DNA of 64,000 nucleotides from Paenibacillus sp. Soil522 (GTDB lineage Bacteria > Bacillota > Bacilli > Paenibacillales > Paenibacillaceae), in NCBI RefSeq assembly GCF_001428245.1, contig NZ_LMRV01000036.1, forward strand, positions 1 to 64,000, in the 5' to 3' direction. Shown here one piece after another: positions 54,879-64,000 of the stretch (positions are counted from its first letter, which is position 1; each line of letters begins with the position of its first letter). A program made the translations under genes and the position numbers. A model generated the notes under the pieces. That model did no database searches and was not told where the DNA came from. It worked only from the letters and a program-made list of their open reading frames with translations.

Positions 54879-56429
54879 TTAATCTCTTACTTTAATATAA
54901 AGCTCGTCTTTAGCCTGCATATCGATGACCGGATAACGAACGCGCCATTTGCCGCCGCCAAGCGGCGTAACCTCGTCTGCAGCAAAACCGCGCGGCTCGA
55001 AGCCGTAATCGCGCTGGAAGGAAATAACGAGCTGGATCTTATCGTCCGGCAGCATCGAATGGAACTCATAGCCTATGTTGATCGCCCACATCCGAAGCTC
55101 CTGCGCTGTCTCAGGCCCGTAATACATATAGAACAGCGGATCAATATCAGCTGTCAGGACGAGCCAGCCTGAGGAATCGCGCTTCGCCTCCCATTTGGTA
55201 AACCCAGCCTCGCCCTCCGTTGTTACCAAAGAGGAATATTGATCCTTGAGCAGCTTCTCAATTTCAGTCAGAGATGCGCCCACGAGCGTTTCCGGCAGGC
55301 TGGAAGGTAAAAATTTCGCGCCCACGATTTGTTCGCCCGTCGCTTCGCTTCTAAGGTTGGCCGCATGAATAACCGATACGGCGAAGTTCAGATGAGCGTT
55401 CGTGCCCGAGTAGCCCAGCGTAGTAATGCCAATAAGTTCACCGTACTCGTTAAACAGAGCACCGCCGGAGCTTCCATGATCTATCGGCGTACTTGTTTGT
55501 ATGTAGCGAATCCCGTTTTCGTAAGTAATGTTGCTGATCAGACCGTCAGAGACAGTATTTTGCACCCCTAGCGGACTTCCAATCGCGACGACCTTGCCGC
55601 CTTTAAACGAGTTTAAACCGTAGCCGAGCTCGACCGACGGAATGTTGATCGGCTTATCTGTTTTGATGATGGCTAGATCCGCCTTCTCGTCATAGTTGAC
55701 TACGCCGGCTATTTTCAGCTCATCGCCGTTAATAGTAAGCGCTGTTGCGGAAGCCGCGTCAGCGATAACGTGATGATTCGTTAAAATCAGGTTGCCGCCA
55801 ATGACAACGCCGCTGCCCTGCGCGCGATTCGTCATAATCATAACGATGCTTTCGTCAAATTTATCTACAAGTTCTTCACTCGTGAGCTTAGGTAAATTTT
55901 TCTGCTGCTCAAGCCATTTCTCGTACTCAGCTTGCTCGGCGGCCTCTTCAGATATAATGCGAACCGCGTTAGCGGCGCTGTCCCATTTCACAGTGGCGCG
56001 AAGAGATTCAGAAATGAAGCGGACAGGAACGAACGTAACGCCTTTGCGGACAACAGCCGGAGCATCGAGCTTGACTGTTTTACTATTAATGACCGCTTCT
56101 TTCTTGCCTACTTTAAGAGAGATAGATAAATTGCCTTTACGTCCGATAATCGTCTGTGTTTTGCTCTCCCAAGTGACGGAAGCGCCTAGCGCCGTAAAAA
56201 TATCGCGCATCGGAACGAACGTAACGCCCTTCTCTGCATAGGCGGCAGCTGAGAGCGTAAGCTTCTTGCCGTCTACGATAACTTGCAATTGCTTAGCCGG
56301 AGAAGCAACCGCTTTGCTCGTAATGCTGGCAGCCTCTAAGGAACTGCCGCTTAGTCCCGGCAGCGGAGCAAGCAATAAGCCCGCTACGAGCAATGGACTG
56401 AGCAAAGTCTTAATAAGTTTTGTTTTCAC
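54879..56429 (-). CDS. Secreted S1C (HtrA-like) serine protease with stalk domain
   Basis: 516 residues. Signal peptide 1-34. Copper-amine-oxidase-type N-terminal stalk domain at about 45-160, with two GVTFVPxR repeats (68-76 and 130-138), as is common on secreted Paenibacillus proteins. Trypsin-like domain from about 185 with the triad His220 (LTNHHVI), Asp251 (EKADLAII) and Ser321 (DHGSSGGAL). No PDZ domain is seen; the last 150 residues are of unknown fold. It is probably an extracellular or wall-associated quality-control protease. It is a single gene. Confidence 0.9.
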   Translation of the reverse strand: MKTKLIKTLLSPLLVAGLLLAPLPGLSGSSLEAASITSKAVASPAKQLQVIVDGKKLTLSAAAYAEKGVTFVPMRDIFTALGASVTWESKTQTIIGRKGNLSISLKVGKKEAVINSKTVKLDAPAVVRKGVTFVPVRFISESLRATVKWDSAANAVRIISEEAAEQAEYEKWLEQQKNLPKLTSEELVDKFDESIVMIMTNRAQGSGVVIGGNLILTNHHVIADAASATALTINGDELKIAGVVNYDEKADLAIIKTDKPINIPSVELGYGLNSFKGGKVVAIGSPLGVQNTVSDGLISNITYENGIRYIQTSTPIDHGSSGGALFNEYGELIGITTLGYSGTNAHLNFAVSVIHAANLRSEATGEQIVGAKFLPSSLPETLVGASLTEIEKLLKDQYSSLVTTEGEAGFTKWEAKRDSSGWLVLTADIDPLFYMYYGPETAQELRMWAINIGYEFHSMLPDDKIQLVISFQRDYGFEPRGFAADEVTPLGGGKWRVRYPVIDMQAKDELYIKVRD

Positions 56430-56618
56430 GCAGTATTATCCTCCAACTTTTTCCATTTTCACCATTTGGTCTATCTATCATTTATCCTACCATTCCTTCT
56501 GACGCTTTGTCTATGAAATCGGTTTTCAAAGACAGCAGCTGACAGCCAAATAGAAGATTAGAACTGTTGGCTGCTCTCGTGGTATAGTATGAGCATTGAA
56601 TCTAGGAGGTTTTTAAGC

Positions 56619-57545
56619 ATGCACAGGGGGAAAAAGCGCGGAGCTCCTCAATCAAAAGCAGATAAGAGCAAGTCCTATCCGGTTACCGAACCGATGGAAC
56701 TGCTTCCTTTTCTCATAAAAAACATTACCGGCGCCGGACGCAACGTCGTGAAATCGATATTGGCGCACGGACAAGTTTCCGTCAGCGGAAAATCGACTAC
56801 CGCTTATAACTATCCGCTGCAGCCCGGCCAAACCGTGACGGTTGGCAAAGACCGGCCGCAGGAGAAGCTTCCGCTGGAAGGGCTCACGATCATGTTCGAG
56901 GATGAGCATATTATCGTCATTAAGAAGGAAGCCGGGCTGCTGTCCATATCGTCGGATGCTGCACCGGAGCATGAAATCACCGCATACCGCCAGCTTACGG
57001 CGCATGTACGGCTTGAAAATACGAAAAACCGGATATTCGTCGTGCATCGGCTGGATCGCGACACGTCGGGTGTCATGATGTTCGCGAAGAGCGAGGCGGT
57101 TCAGCAGCAGCTTCAAAACAGCTGGCAGGATACCGTTCAAGAACGCATCTATGTCGCACTCGTTGAAGGAGCCGTTAAGAAGGAGAAGGGAACCATTACC
57201 TCATGGCTGAAGGAAAGCAAAACACTCAAAATGTATTCCAGCTCATACCCGAATGACGGTCAGCACGCCGTCACGCATTATAAAGTGCTTCGCTCGAACA
57301 AAAACTTCTCCTTGCTTGAGGTGAACCTCGAGACGGGACGCAAAAATCAGATTCGCGTTCATATGGAGGACATTGGCCATCCTGTGGTCGGCGACAAAAA
57401 ATACGGAGCCCGCACGCGGATAATCGGCCGGCTCGGGCTGCATGCCCGCGTACTTGCCTTCACGCATCCGGTTACGGGCAAGCTTGTCCGGTTTGAAACC
57501 GACATTCCAAAGCTGTTTCTAAAGCCGTTCCATGAAACGGAGTAA
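56619..57545 (+). CDS. RluA family RNA pseudouridine synthase
   Basis: 308 residues from the ATG at 56619 after AGGAGG. An S4-like RNA-binding start (LLPFLIKNITGAGRNVVKSI, then LAHGQVSVSGK) is followed by the catalytic domain with HRLDRDTSGVMMFAKS (catalytic Asp) and EVNLETGRKNQIRVHMEDIG near the end. The basic N-terminal extension (HRGKKRGAPQSKADKSKS) is unusual in length. The target uridine, in rRNA or tRNA, cannot be told. Confidence 0.92.
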   Translation: MHRGKKRGAPQSKADKSKSYPVTEPMELLPFLIKNITGAGRNVVKSILAHGQVSVSGKSTTAYNYPLQPGQTVTVGKDRPQEKLPLEGLTIMFEDEHIIVIKKEAGLLSISSDAAPEHEITAYRQLTAHVRLENTKNRIFVVHRLDRDTSGVMMFAKSEAVQQQLQNSWQDTVQERIYVALVEGAVKKEKGTITSWLKESKTLKMYSSSYPNDGQHAVTHYKVLRSNKNFSLLEVNLETGRKNQIRVHMEDIGHPVVGDKKYGARTRIIGRLGLHARVLAFTHPVTGKLVRFETDIPKLFLKPFHETE

Positions 57546-57557
57546 GCGAAGTAGAAA

Positions 57558-57599
57558 AAGCATCGGCCGACTTCCATAAAGCGGCCGATGCTTCTATTT
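57558..57599 (+). terminator. Terminator of pseudouridine synthase gene
   Basis: Perfect arms AAGCATCGGCCG and CGGCCGATGCTT are followed by CTATTTA, 12 bases after the stop. Confidence 0.8.
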
Positions 57600-57637
57600 A
57601 CAGACAATAATTCCAACAAACCGGGAGGAACTCTACT

Positions 57638-57979
57638 ATGCCACATCTACTTTTTCGCGGAGTGCCGGCAGAGCAGCTGCAGGCCGTTACCCCTGCGCTT
57701 GCGGATAAGCTTGCCGCCATATGCGAATGCGGCACCGATAATTTCACAATGGCTTGCCTGCATACAACCAGCGTATTCGACAGCCAAGGCCAAGCGGATG
57801 AAGCCTCCTTCGCTTTCATTGAGGTTGGCTGGTTCGAGCGCGGACAGCAGGTTCGGAACAGCTTCGCGCAGGCTGTCACCGAAAGCGTCCGCCGCCTTGG
57901 CATATCCGAGATCGAAATCGTGTTTCATGCATACCGCGAGGACAGCTACTACATCAACGGCGAGCCCGTCTTAGGATAA
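57638..57979 (+). CDS. DUF1904 family protein, tautomerase-like
   Basis: 113 residues beginning MPHLLFRGVPAEQLQAVTPA, matching DUF1904, a small family with a tautomerase/MIF-like fold. FIEVGWFERGQQVRN and EIEIVFHAYREDSYYINGEP are its typical blocks. The Shine-Dalgarno GGGAGGA precedes the ATG. Activity is not known. It ends eight bases from the end of the converging GH32 gene. Confidence 0.82.
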   Translation: MPHLLFRGVPAEQLQAVTPALADKLAAICECGTDNFTMACLHTTSVFDSQGQADEASFAFIEVGWFERGQQVRNSFAQAVTESVRRLGISEIEIVFHAYREDSYYINGEPVLG

Positions 57980-57987
57980 CGGCAAAC

Positions 57988-60900
57988 TTACGGTTGAAGC
58001 GCCCATACTTTATACATGATTACGGCCGCTTCCGCACGGGTAGCGGCATCCCGCGGATTCAAATTTCCTTGACTGCCCTGAATTAATCCATTATTAGCCA
58101 ATAGCGACACGCTCTCGGCGGCATAGCTTGACACCAATCCCGCATCTCTAAACCTGCTCAAGTCTGCTGCTTCGGTCTTGCCAAGCTTATCGTTCACTTT
58201 CAGCGCGCGCGCTGTCAGCACTATCATGTCTTGTCTCGTTATGATCGACTTTGGATGAAAAGTATTGCCGCCGCTGCCGGTTGCGATGCCGAGCGCTCTC
58301 GCTATGGCCAGCTCATCGTAATAATAATCGCCCCGGTTGACGTCATCAAAGCGGCCGTTAGCTTCCGCTTTCAATTCAAGCGTTTTAACGAGCAGCATCA
58401 TGAAATCTCCACGGGTCACATAACCGCCGGGATGAAAGGCATTTGAAGACACACCGTTAATAATGCCTCTGGAAGCCAATACTTCAATTTGTTTTTTTGC
58501 CCATGGATAACGTCCTAGGTCGGAGAACGATGCTTTCACAAAAGCTACGGCATAAATGCTGAAGTGAGTTGTCGTAAACTCCACTTTTCCCGACGCTGCG
58601 TTATACCTTCCGTTCCTTACCGGCACCGCTTTACCGGAAGCATCGATATAAAGAGCCGCAATATGCTCCGCGTCGTTCAGTTCGTTCGCGGCAGGCGTGT
58701 AATCCAAGCTTACCGTTACCGGCGCATCGTCGTTATGCCAATTAATCGGCTTTCCGTCGATCGTTACGGTGAGGTCAATGACCGGACGATCACCAATGAG
58801 GCTGCGAGAATCATCGTTAACGCCGTTTAGCCCGGCTCCGCTTATCGTAAACGAAACGGTATCCGAGCCCAGCACGTCCTCAGCGTGCAGCATTTTGCTG
58901 GAGAGAGTGACGGTGCCGAGCGGTGTACGGAGCTCAAACTTCGCGTTAATGGTTTCAGAAGAAACATAAGCTGCCGGAAGCTGCGCAGCATAGCCTTCCG
59001 CTCCGTCCAGCTTGGATAATTCAATAATAACCTTTTTGTTCCCGTCATCGCCGGCCATCGCAACCTCTAACGCTTGCTGCATCTGGCCCGCGCCGATAAC
59101 CGCTTGCGCTATGCCGTAATCGTCTCGTTTCGTTAAAACGAGCAGCTTCGCGTCACCGTTTTCCTTCGTTAAATTTACATTGGATTGCTGCGCCGGGTTT
59201 GTTCCTCCGTTCGAAGGCTGGTCCTCGCCGCCAGCTGCGACGGTAACATTAGCTGCCGCTTTATAGCCTCCGTAGGTTGCGGTTATCACCGCTGTACCGG
59301 CACTTATTCCAGTAACCGTTCCTTTAGAATTAACAGTAGCTACCGCAGCATTTGATGATTGATATGCAGCCTGCTCTGTTACATCCGTCATCGGGGCTCC
59401 AAACGAGGACATATTTTCCGATACGGAAACGGCATGTACAGCGGTTTGATGGGTTTTTGCTGCGTTTAGGCTATAATCGCGATCATCCAGTCTGATTTTC
59501 GTAAACTCTTCATTTTTCCAGATGCTTTTTAAGTTATGGATTTGCATAGACAAAACCCGGACATCGCCGTCAACGGCATAAAGGTCTAACCCCGTACTCT
59601 CCGGATCCGGGAAAATAAGATCGGAGATTACCGCTCTCCCCTCGTTTCCGAACACCTCTACCGACGAGAGATCCACAAATAGATGCATCTTGATCCGATT
59701 ATTTTCGGGAAGCAAGGCGGCTTCGTGTTTTGCCGCGAAGTTCACATGGAAACCCGTATCCCCGGATTTCGTGCGGTCGACAAAAAGCTCCTTAGCAGCC
59801 GTATCATAGCCGATCACTGTCTCTTCCGTTTCTGATTTGCGGACTTTAAAACCAAATTCGGAAGCGCTTCCTAGTTCGAACTCCGCAACAATTTCCATTT
59901 TAGTTCCATAAATATGATCCGTTATGCCGCTGTCTGCGGTAACTGTAACATCGTTCGCCTCGGCTATCGTTTCTCTTAATTGCGCTAGCTGTTCTACCGG
60001 CTTCTGGATTAAACGGATTCCTTCAGGGAACGTTTTCAATTCCAATTCCCTCGGAAGGGACATCCCTCCGCGCCATCCGCCCGTTGGGGTATTGCCCGCA
60101 TAGCTCCAGTTGCTCATCCAGCCCATCCATAATCGGCGTCCTTCAGGCGAAGGAGCATCGCTCCACGTTACAGCCGCATAGAAATCGGAGCCCATATCCA
60201 CCCATTTCAGATCCGCTGCAGAAAGGACTGGCTGATCCGGCGTAAATGTCTCGCCGTCGAAATTTCCGAGGAAATACATCATGCCCGACCCGCCGGCAGG
60301 AGGCAGCGGATCGCTCGGATTCGTACCGTTGCTGTCGCCAACGCTTAACATTAACACCCATTTCTTCTTCGCCGGATCGCCATCTACCGAAATTTCAAAC
60401 AAATCCGGACACTCATATATTCCCTTGTGCGAACCTGCAGCCTCTTGTCCGAAGGAGCTTGCATATGTCCAATTTTTCAAGTTCGGCGAGGTATAAAATT
60501 CCACCCGATCTTGAACGCCGAGCGACATGATCCACTTAGAGCTAGGTTCGTGCCAGAACACTTTCGGATCGCGGAAATCCGCATTCGCCGTCGGCAGCAG
60601 CACAGGATTTCCGCTGTATTCCGTCCACGTCCTGCCCTTGTCCTTGCTGTAAGCTATACTTTGCACCTGATTTTTACCTGGTACAAGTTTGTTGTCGGCA
60701 TGGGTGAAGACCGCAACCAGCCCTGAGCCTTCTTCATCAAAAAAACCGCTCGTATTATTGCGGTCCACCACCGCGCTTCCGGAGAACACGACCCCATTCT
60801 CCCCTGGACGCAGGGCGATCGGCAGATGCTCCCAATGGATCAAATCCTTGCTTACCGCATGCCCCCATGTCATTGGCCCAAATGTCGGAGCATTAGGATG

Positions 60901-63396
60901 ATGCTGGTAAAATAAGTGGTATTCTCCTTCGTAATAAACCATGCCGTTCGGATCGTTCATCCAAGCTTTTTCAGGCGACATATGATACTGCTGTCTATAC
61001 TTTTCGCCGTAATACGTATCCGGGCTGCTGGGATTAAAATCGTCGACACTGATGTAGCCGAACGGCCCCTCGGTTTTCTCGTCGATAATCTTTACATACA
61101 CGAGCTCCCCGACATACGCGGCAGCGTCCCAAGTCACTTCCCGGTAAATATCTGAATCCGATCCGCTTGCGCGGAACAAGATCTCGCCGTCGCTGGCTCG
61201 GACTAAAGCCGCATACAGCTTGTCCGGATCCTGTCCTCCCGCGATGAGGAAAGTAATGTTGCCCGTTCCCGCAAGCTCGAAATTTCTGCTCTGAAGCGAA
61301 CCGGCAGCTCCGTCATCCCCTGCGGCTTTGCCATACAAATGATAAGCGCCTTCATGCCCAAAGCCCGGCGTGCTGCTTACCGCTTGTTTGAACGCATCGC
61401 CTTCCTGCGTCCAGCCGGTCAAGTCCCCGGTTTCGAAACCATGATTCAGCATGTCAACGAATGGCGTGATCGTACGGAAATCATCCATATTCAAATGGCC
61501 AAAGCCGCCGTCGGATTGGTCTACGATTCGGAAATATAATTCCTCTCCCGCGTAGGCCGTGGCATCCCAATCCACCCGGATATATTTCTCGTCTTCATGG
61601 CCCGTTGCGGAAAATATCACATCGCCCGTGGAATCCTGTACGAGCTGAACCGACAACTCCTGCGGTTTATTGCCTCCGCCGATCAGGAAGGTAACCCTGC
61701 CGTCACCGGCTGTATGTTTGTCTCCATCCAAAATAAAGTGGGTAGACTCCAGCGTCCCTTTCCTTCCGTCGCCGCCTCCCTGGTAGCCCCACAAATGATA
61801 GGCGCCTTCCTTTTGAAACATCTTCGTCCCGTGATACAGGGCCTCGTTCGTCACCACATTATCAAAAGCGTTCCCTTCTACGACCTGCCAGCCGCGCAAA
61901 TCCCCGGATTCGAAGTTCGGATTCAGGATGGCTGATGAAACATAGTAGTTAAAGTCGTCCACATACAAACGGCCGGTCGTTGACTGATCGACAACCTTGA
62001 AATAGAGCTGTTCATCCATATATGGAGACAGGTCCCATTCTACCGTTTCGAAAGCGTTCTTTCCCGAAGAGGCCATACGTTTTAATTCAATGTTGTCTCC
62101 TGCAAGGTAAAGAGCCACATAAAGATCGGCTTCGTTATCGCCGGCTAGTTTGAAGTTCACTTGTCCCGAACCCGCAAGCCGGAATATCGTGGATGTTAGC
62201 GTTCCCACGCCTTCTATGCTGCTTTGTGCGTACACATGACGCTGATAACCGGGAATGACAGCCGTATTGCCCTCTGCAACCGTGAATGCATCACCATCCG
62301 CGCCCCAGCTCTCCAAGCCATTCCTTTCAAAATCTTCGTTCAGCATCGTGTAAGAGCCTTTATTCTTATTCTTTACATGAAAATCATCCACATTGACATA
62401 TCCAGCCCCGCTGTCGACTACGCGGATAAACAGCTTCTTGCCGAGATAGGCTTCGGCATTCCATACGATTCGTTTATACCGTTCCGAGGCGCTGCCCGTC
62501 GCTTTGAAAACCGTTTCCCCCGAATCCTCCCGCACGAGTTCCACATATTGGCCATTAAGATCGTTACTGCCGCCGATCAAAAAGTCAATTTCGCCGGAAC
62601 CGAAAAGTTTAAAGACCGACGAGGTTAAAGTCCCGCTTTTCTCATCGCCCGCTCCGGCAGAAGCATGGTAGTTACCACTATGCCCATAAGCCTGACCTTC
62701 GCTGCTCGCGGCTTCGTTTGAAACCGTAAAGGCCTCCCCTCCTGTACTCCAACCGTTAAAGTTACCTTCCTCGAAGCCTGCATTCACAATGTCAATCTGT
62801 TCCGTATTATAGACGTGAAAATCGTCCGCATTCACATGCTGCCAGCCGCCTGCGGCAGCCTTATCTGCGATCCGGATAAATACATGCTCGCCAAGGTAAG
62901 CAGATGCATCCCATACAACCCGGTGATAACCTTCGGTGTCGGCAAAGGCTATATGCGTGCTTTTGATAAGCTCTGCCCCATCCGATTCGCGAACCAACGC
63001 AACATACTGCGTATCAGCCAAGTTCCCTCCGCCGATCAGGAAATTGATCTCACCCGTACCCCCTAATTGAAAATGGGTCGATTCGAGAACTCCTGCTTTA
63101 AAGTCGTCTCCCCAGAAGTGATATTCGCCTGCTTTATTGATCGGATCCTTATGCCAGTAAACGACGTCCGAAGTAACACGTCCCGGAGCCTCCCCTTCTG
63201 CCACGGTCCAACCGTCTAAATTCCCTGTCTCAAAACCGGGATTCACGATTTCATGTGTAATGGCGGAAGCTTCTTCCGCAAAGGCAAGGTCATAGGGTGC
63301 TACCGGAGCAATAACTCCGGTAAAGATTAACAAAAAAGCCAAAAGGAGCGATACTGACTTATTCGCTTTACGAAATTTATAAATATTCGTAATCAT
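57988..63396 (-). CDS. Cell-surface GH32 levanase/invertase, five N-terminal modules, SLH anchor
   Basis: About 1,802 residues, extracellular, splitting fructosyl bonds in sucrose, levan or inulin. Signal peptide 1-40. Five related beta-sandwich modules of about 145 residues (50-197, 202-342, 350-487, 490-644, 648-789) each open NxxFExGxLxGW and end in DDF, and are likely carbohydrate-binding. The GH32 catalytic propeller (797-1130) has nucleophile Asp815 in WMNDPNG, Asp943 in FRDPKVF and acid/base Glu995 in YECPDLF. A GH32 C-terminal sandwich (1140-1290), a Big_2 Ig-like domain (1312-1387) and three SLH repeats (1624-1794) follow. I prefer the ATG at 63396 to one at 63420, which has no ribosome site. 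Confidence 0.93.
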   Translation of the reverse strand: MITNIYKFRKANKSVSLLLAFLLIFTGVIAPVAPYDLAFAEEASAITHEIVNPGFETGNLDGWTVAEGEAPGRVTSDVVYWHKDPINKAGEYHFWGDDFKAGVLESTHFQLGGTGEINFLIGGGNLADTQYVALVRESDGAELIKSTHIAFADTEGYHRVVWDASAYLGEHVFIRIADKAAAGGWQHVNADDFHVYNTEQIDIVNAGFEEGNFNGWSTGGEAFTVSNEAASSEGQAYGHSGNYHASAGAGDEKSGTLTSSVFKLFGSGEIDFLIGGSNDLNGQYVELVREDSGETVFKATGSASERYKRIVWNAEAYLGKKLFIRVVDSGAGYVNVDDFHVKNKNKGSYTMLNEDFERNGLESWGADGDAFTVAEGNTAVIPGYQRHVYAQSSIEGVGTLTSTIFRLAGSGQVNFKLAGDNEADLYVALYLAGDNIELKRMASSGKNAFETVEWDLSPYMDEQLYFKVVDQSTTGRLYVDDFNYYVSSAILNPNFESGDLRGWQVVEGNAFDNVVTNEALYHGTKMFQKEGAYHLWGYQGGGDGRKGTLESTHFILDGDKHTAGDGRVTFLIGGGNKPQELSVQLVQDSTGDVIFSATGHEDEKYIRVDWDATAYAGEELYFRIVDQSDGGFGHLNMDDFRTITPFVDMLNHGFETGDLTGWTQEGDAFKQAVSSTPGFGHEGAYHLYGKAAGDDGAAGSLQSRNFELAGTGNITFLIAGGQDPDKLYAALVRASDGEILFRASGSDSDIYREVTWDAAAYVGELVYVKIIDEKTEGPFGYISVDDFNPSSPDTYYGEKYRQQYHMSPEKAWMNDPNGMVYYEGEYHLFYQHHPNAPTFGPMTWGHAVSKDLIHWEHLPIALRPGENGVVFSGSAVVDRNNTSGFFDEEGSGLVAVFTHADNKLVPGKNQVQSIAYSKDKGRTWTEYSGNPVLLPTANADFRDPKVFWHEPSSKWIMSLGVQDRVEFYTSPNLKNWTYASSFGQEAAGSHKGIYECPDLFEISVDGDPAKKKWVLMLSVGDSNGTNPSDPLPPAGGSGMMYFLGNFDGETFTPDQPVLSAADLKWVDMGSDFYAAVTWSDAPSPEGRRLWMGWMSNWSYAGNTPTGGWRGGMSLPRELELKTFPEGIRLIQKPVEQLAQLRETIAEANDVTVTADSGITDHIYGTKMEIVAEFELGSASEFGFKVRKSETEETVIGYDTAAKELFVDRTKSGDTGFHVNFAAKHEAALLPENNRIKMHLFVDLSSVEVFGNEGRAVISDLIFPDPESTGLDLYAVDGDVRVLSMQIHNLKSIWKNEEFTKIRLDDRDYSLNAAKTHQTAVHAVSVSENMSSFGAPMTDVTEQAAYQSSNAAVATVNSKGTVTGISAGTAVITATYGGYKAAANVTVAAGGEDQPSNGGTNPAQQSNVNLTKENGDAKLLVLTKRDDYGIAQAVIGAGQMQQALEVAMAGDDGNKKVIIELSKLDGAEGYAAQLPAAYVSSETINAKFELRTPLGTVTLSSKMLHAEDVLGSDTVSFTISGAGLNGVNDDSRSLIGDRPVIDLTVTIDGKPINWHNDDAPVTVSLDYTPAANELNDAEHIAALYIDASGKAVPVRNGRYNAASGKVEFTTTHFSIYAVAFVKASFSDLGRYPWAKKQIEVLASRGIINGVSSNAFHPGGYVTRGDFMMLLVKTLELKAEANGRFDDVNRGDYYYDELAIARALGIATGSGGNTFHPKSIITRQDMIVLTARALKVNDKLGKTEAADLSRFRDAGLVSSYAAESVSLLANNGLIQGSQGNLNPRDAATRAEAAVIMYKVWALQP

Positions 63397-63437
63397 TGAA
63401 ATGGCATCCCCTATCCTCATATTTTAGCTATTCACTA

Positions 63438-63470
63438 TGATATTCGAATAAACGATTACGTAATCGTTTA
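63438..63470 (-). promoter_or_regulatory. Operator palindrome and -10 box of GH32 gene
   Basis: A perfect 22-base palindrome (63449-63470, half TAAACGATTAC) lies directly upstream of a TATCAT -10 box (63443-63438), over the expected -35 position. A LacI-type or other dimeric repressor could bind there to control the fructanase. It overlaps a further partial copy, CGATTGCGTAAACG. Confidence 0.65.
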
Positions 63471-63483
63471 CGCAATCGACACA

Positions 63484-63514
63484 ACCCTGATAATGACTAT
63501 TCGCTTATCAGGGT
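63484..63514 (-). terminator. Hairpin after chemoreceptor gene, possible terminator
   Basis: Perfect arms ACCCTGATAA and TTATCAGGGT lie just after the stop at 63520. The T tract is poor on the minus strand. Confidence 0.5.
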
Positions 63515-63519
63515 CATTT

Positions 63520-64000
63520 CTATACATTGAATCTTCTGATCAAATCTTTCATATCGTTGGCGAGCGAAGCAAGCGTATGGGCTGCGGCTGTCATTTCCTG
63601 CATGGATGCCATTTGCTCTTCCGTAGCGGCGGACACGCTTACCGTCTGATTGGCGGTTTCCATAGAAATGCATGTGATTTTCTTAATGGCATCTTCCATT
63701 TCAGACATATACACGTGCATCTCCGTTATGGAGCGTGCTGCTCCTTCGGTCTGTACGGTCACATCCTGAGCCGCCTCCACAATGTGCCCGAACGATATGC
63801 CGGCATGCTCGATCTTAGTTTTTCCGCTGCGCACGGCATCACGGTTCGAATCCATCTGTTCTTTTGCCAACCGGACGTCGGACTGCATTTGGGCGATCGT
63901 CTCCTGAATGGAGTTGCCCGCTTTAGCAGCGTTCTCAGCCAGCGCTCGGATTTCCTCCGCAATGACGGTAAAGGCTCTTCCGTGAGCGCCAGCCTGCACG
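63520..64000 (-). CDS. Methyl-accepting chemotaxis protein, C-terminal part
   Basis: The gene enters from the right edge; about 160 C-terminal residues are seen, so the real start is outside the window. GRAFTVIAEEIRALAENAAK followed by GNSIQETIAQMQ is the region just past the hairpin tip of the MCP signalling domain. The rest is the long coiled-coil C-terminal arm with ETANQTVSVSAATEEQMASM, a possible methylation zone, ending in LANDMKDLIRRFNV. It is upstream of the GH32 gene on the same strand, separated by a hairpin and an operator, so a link in sugar sensing is only a guess. Confidence 0.88.
   Translation of the reverse strand, partial: VQAGAHGRAFTVIAEEIRALAENAAKAGNSIQETIAQMQSDVRLAKEQMDSNRDAVRSGKTKIEHAGISFGHIVEAAQDVTVQTEGAARSITEMHVYMSEMEDAIKKITCISMETANQTVSVSAATEEQMASMQEMTAAAHTLASLANDMKDLIRRFNV

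Overview
The window looks like part of the chromosome of a Gram-positive endospore former of the Paenibacillus type (Bacillales). The evidence is a tricistronic gerA-type germination operon, a sigI/rsgI pair, two soluble PAS histidine kinases of the sporulation-kinase kind, an SLH-anchored extracellular glycosidase, a T-box leader on the ilv-leu operon, an attenuator before infC-rpmI-rplT, and Shine-Dalgarno sequences close to AGGAGG. No rRNA, tRNA, CRISPR array, insertion sequence or prophage was seen. Apart from the AT-rich first kilobase the composition is even.

Region by region. 1-1.1 kb: AT-rich exopolysaccharide sugar transferase with its own promoter. 1.4-15.9 kb: sugar-acid and polyol catabolism, with glucuronate isomerase (uxaC), five different Gfo/Idh/MocA dehydrogenases, three AraC regulators, a ThuA-like gene broken by one frameshift, an SDR and a VOC protein. 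Inserted in this block at 11-12.5 kb is a zinc-starvation operon: a COG0523 metallochaperone (yciC) plus a 49-codon cysteine-poor L33 gene (rpmG), behind a promoter surrounded by three Zur-like boxes. 15.9-17.7 kb: marR-MFS efflux operon under a palindromic operator. 17.7-24 kb: KinA-like kinase and odhAB (2-oxoglutarate dehydrogenase E1 and E2). 24-28 kb: gerAA-gerAC-gerAB, possibly with a fourth 34-codon gene. 28-35 kb: MFS transporter, leucyl aminopeptidase, a second sensor kinase, rsgI and sigI. 35-43.5 kb: zinc-ribbon hypothetical, 2-Cys peroxiredoxin beside a perfect PerR-type box, leuB, and the ilvB-ilvN-ilvC-leuA operon behind a T-box leader. 43.5-51.5 kb: GNAT, Gly/Tyr-rich protein, infC-rpmI-rplT (infC starts at ATT), GT2 glycosyltransferase, PAP2 phosphatase, trmB, and the mnmL-mnmM (ytqA-ytqB) tRNA-modification pair. 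51.7-64 kb: manA, a B12-binding radical SAM protein, a secreted HtrA-like protease, a pseudouridine synthase, a DUF1904 protein, a modular levanase/invertase-type GH32 protein of about 1,800 residues, and the 3' end of a chemoreceptor gene cut by the window edge.

No clearly new multi-gene system was found. The observations most worth following are the Zur-type yciC-rpmG operon, the concentration of Gfo/Idh/MocA enzymes and AraC regulators beside uxaC, the five-module GH32-SLH protein with a perfect palindromic operator, two small coupled ORFs (after gerAB and between mnmL and mnmM), the twin hairpins before the zinc-ribbon gene, and several structured leaders in the ilv-leu region. Start sites were moved from the longest ORF where a Shine-Dalgarno sequence or a promoter -10 box decides the matter.
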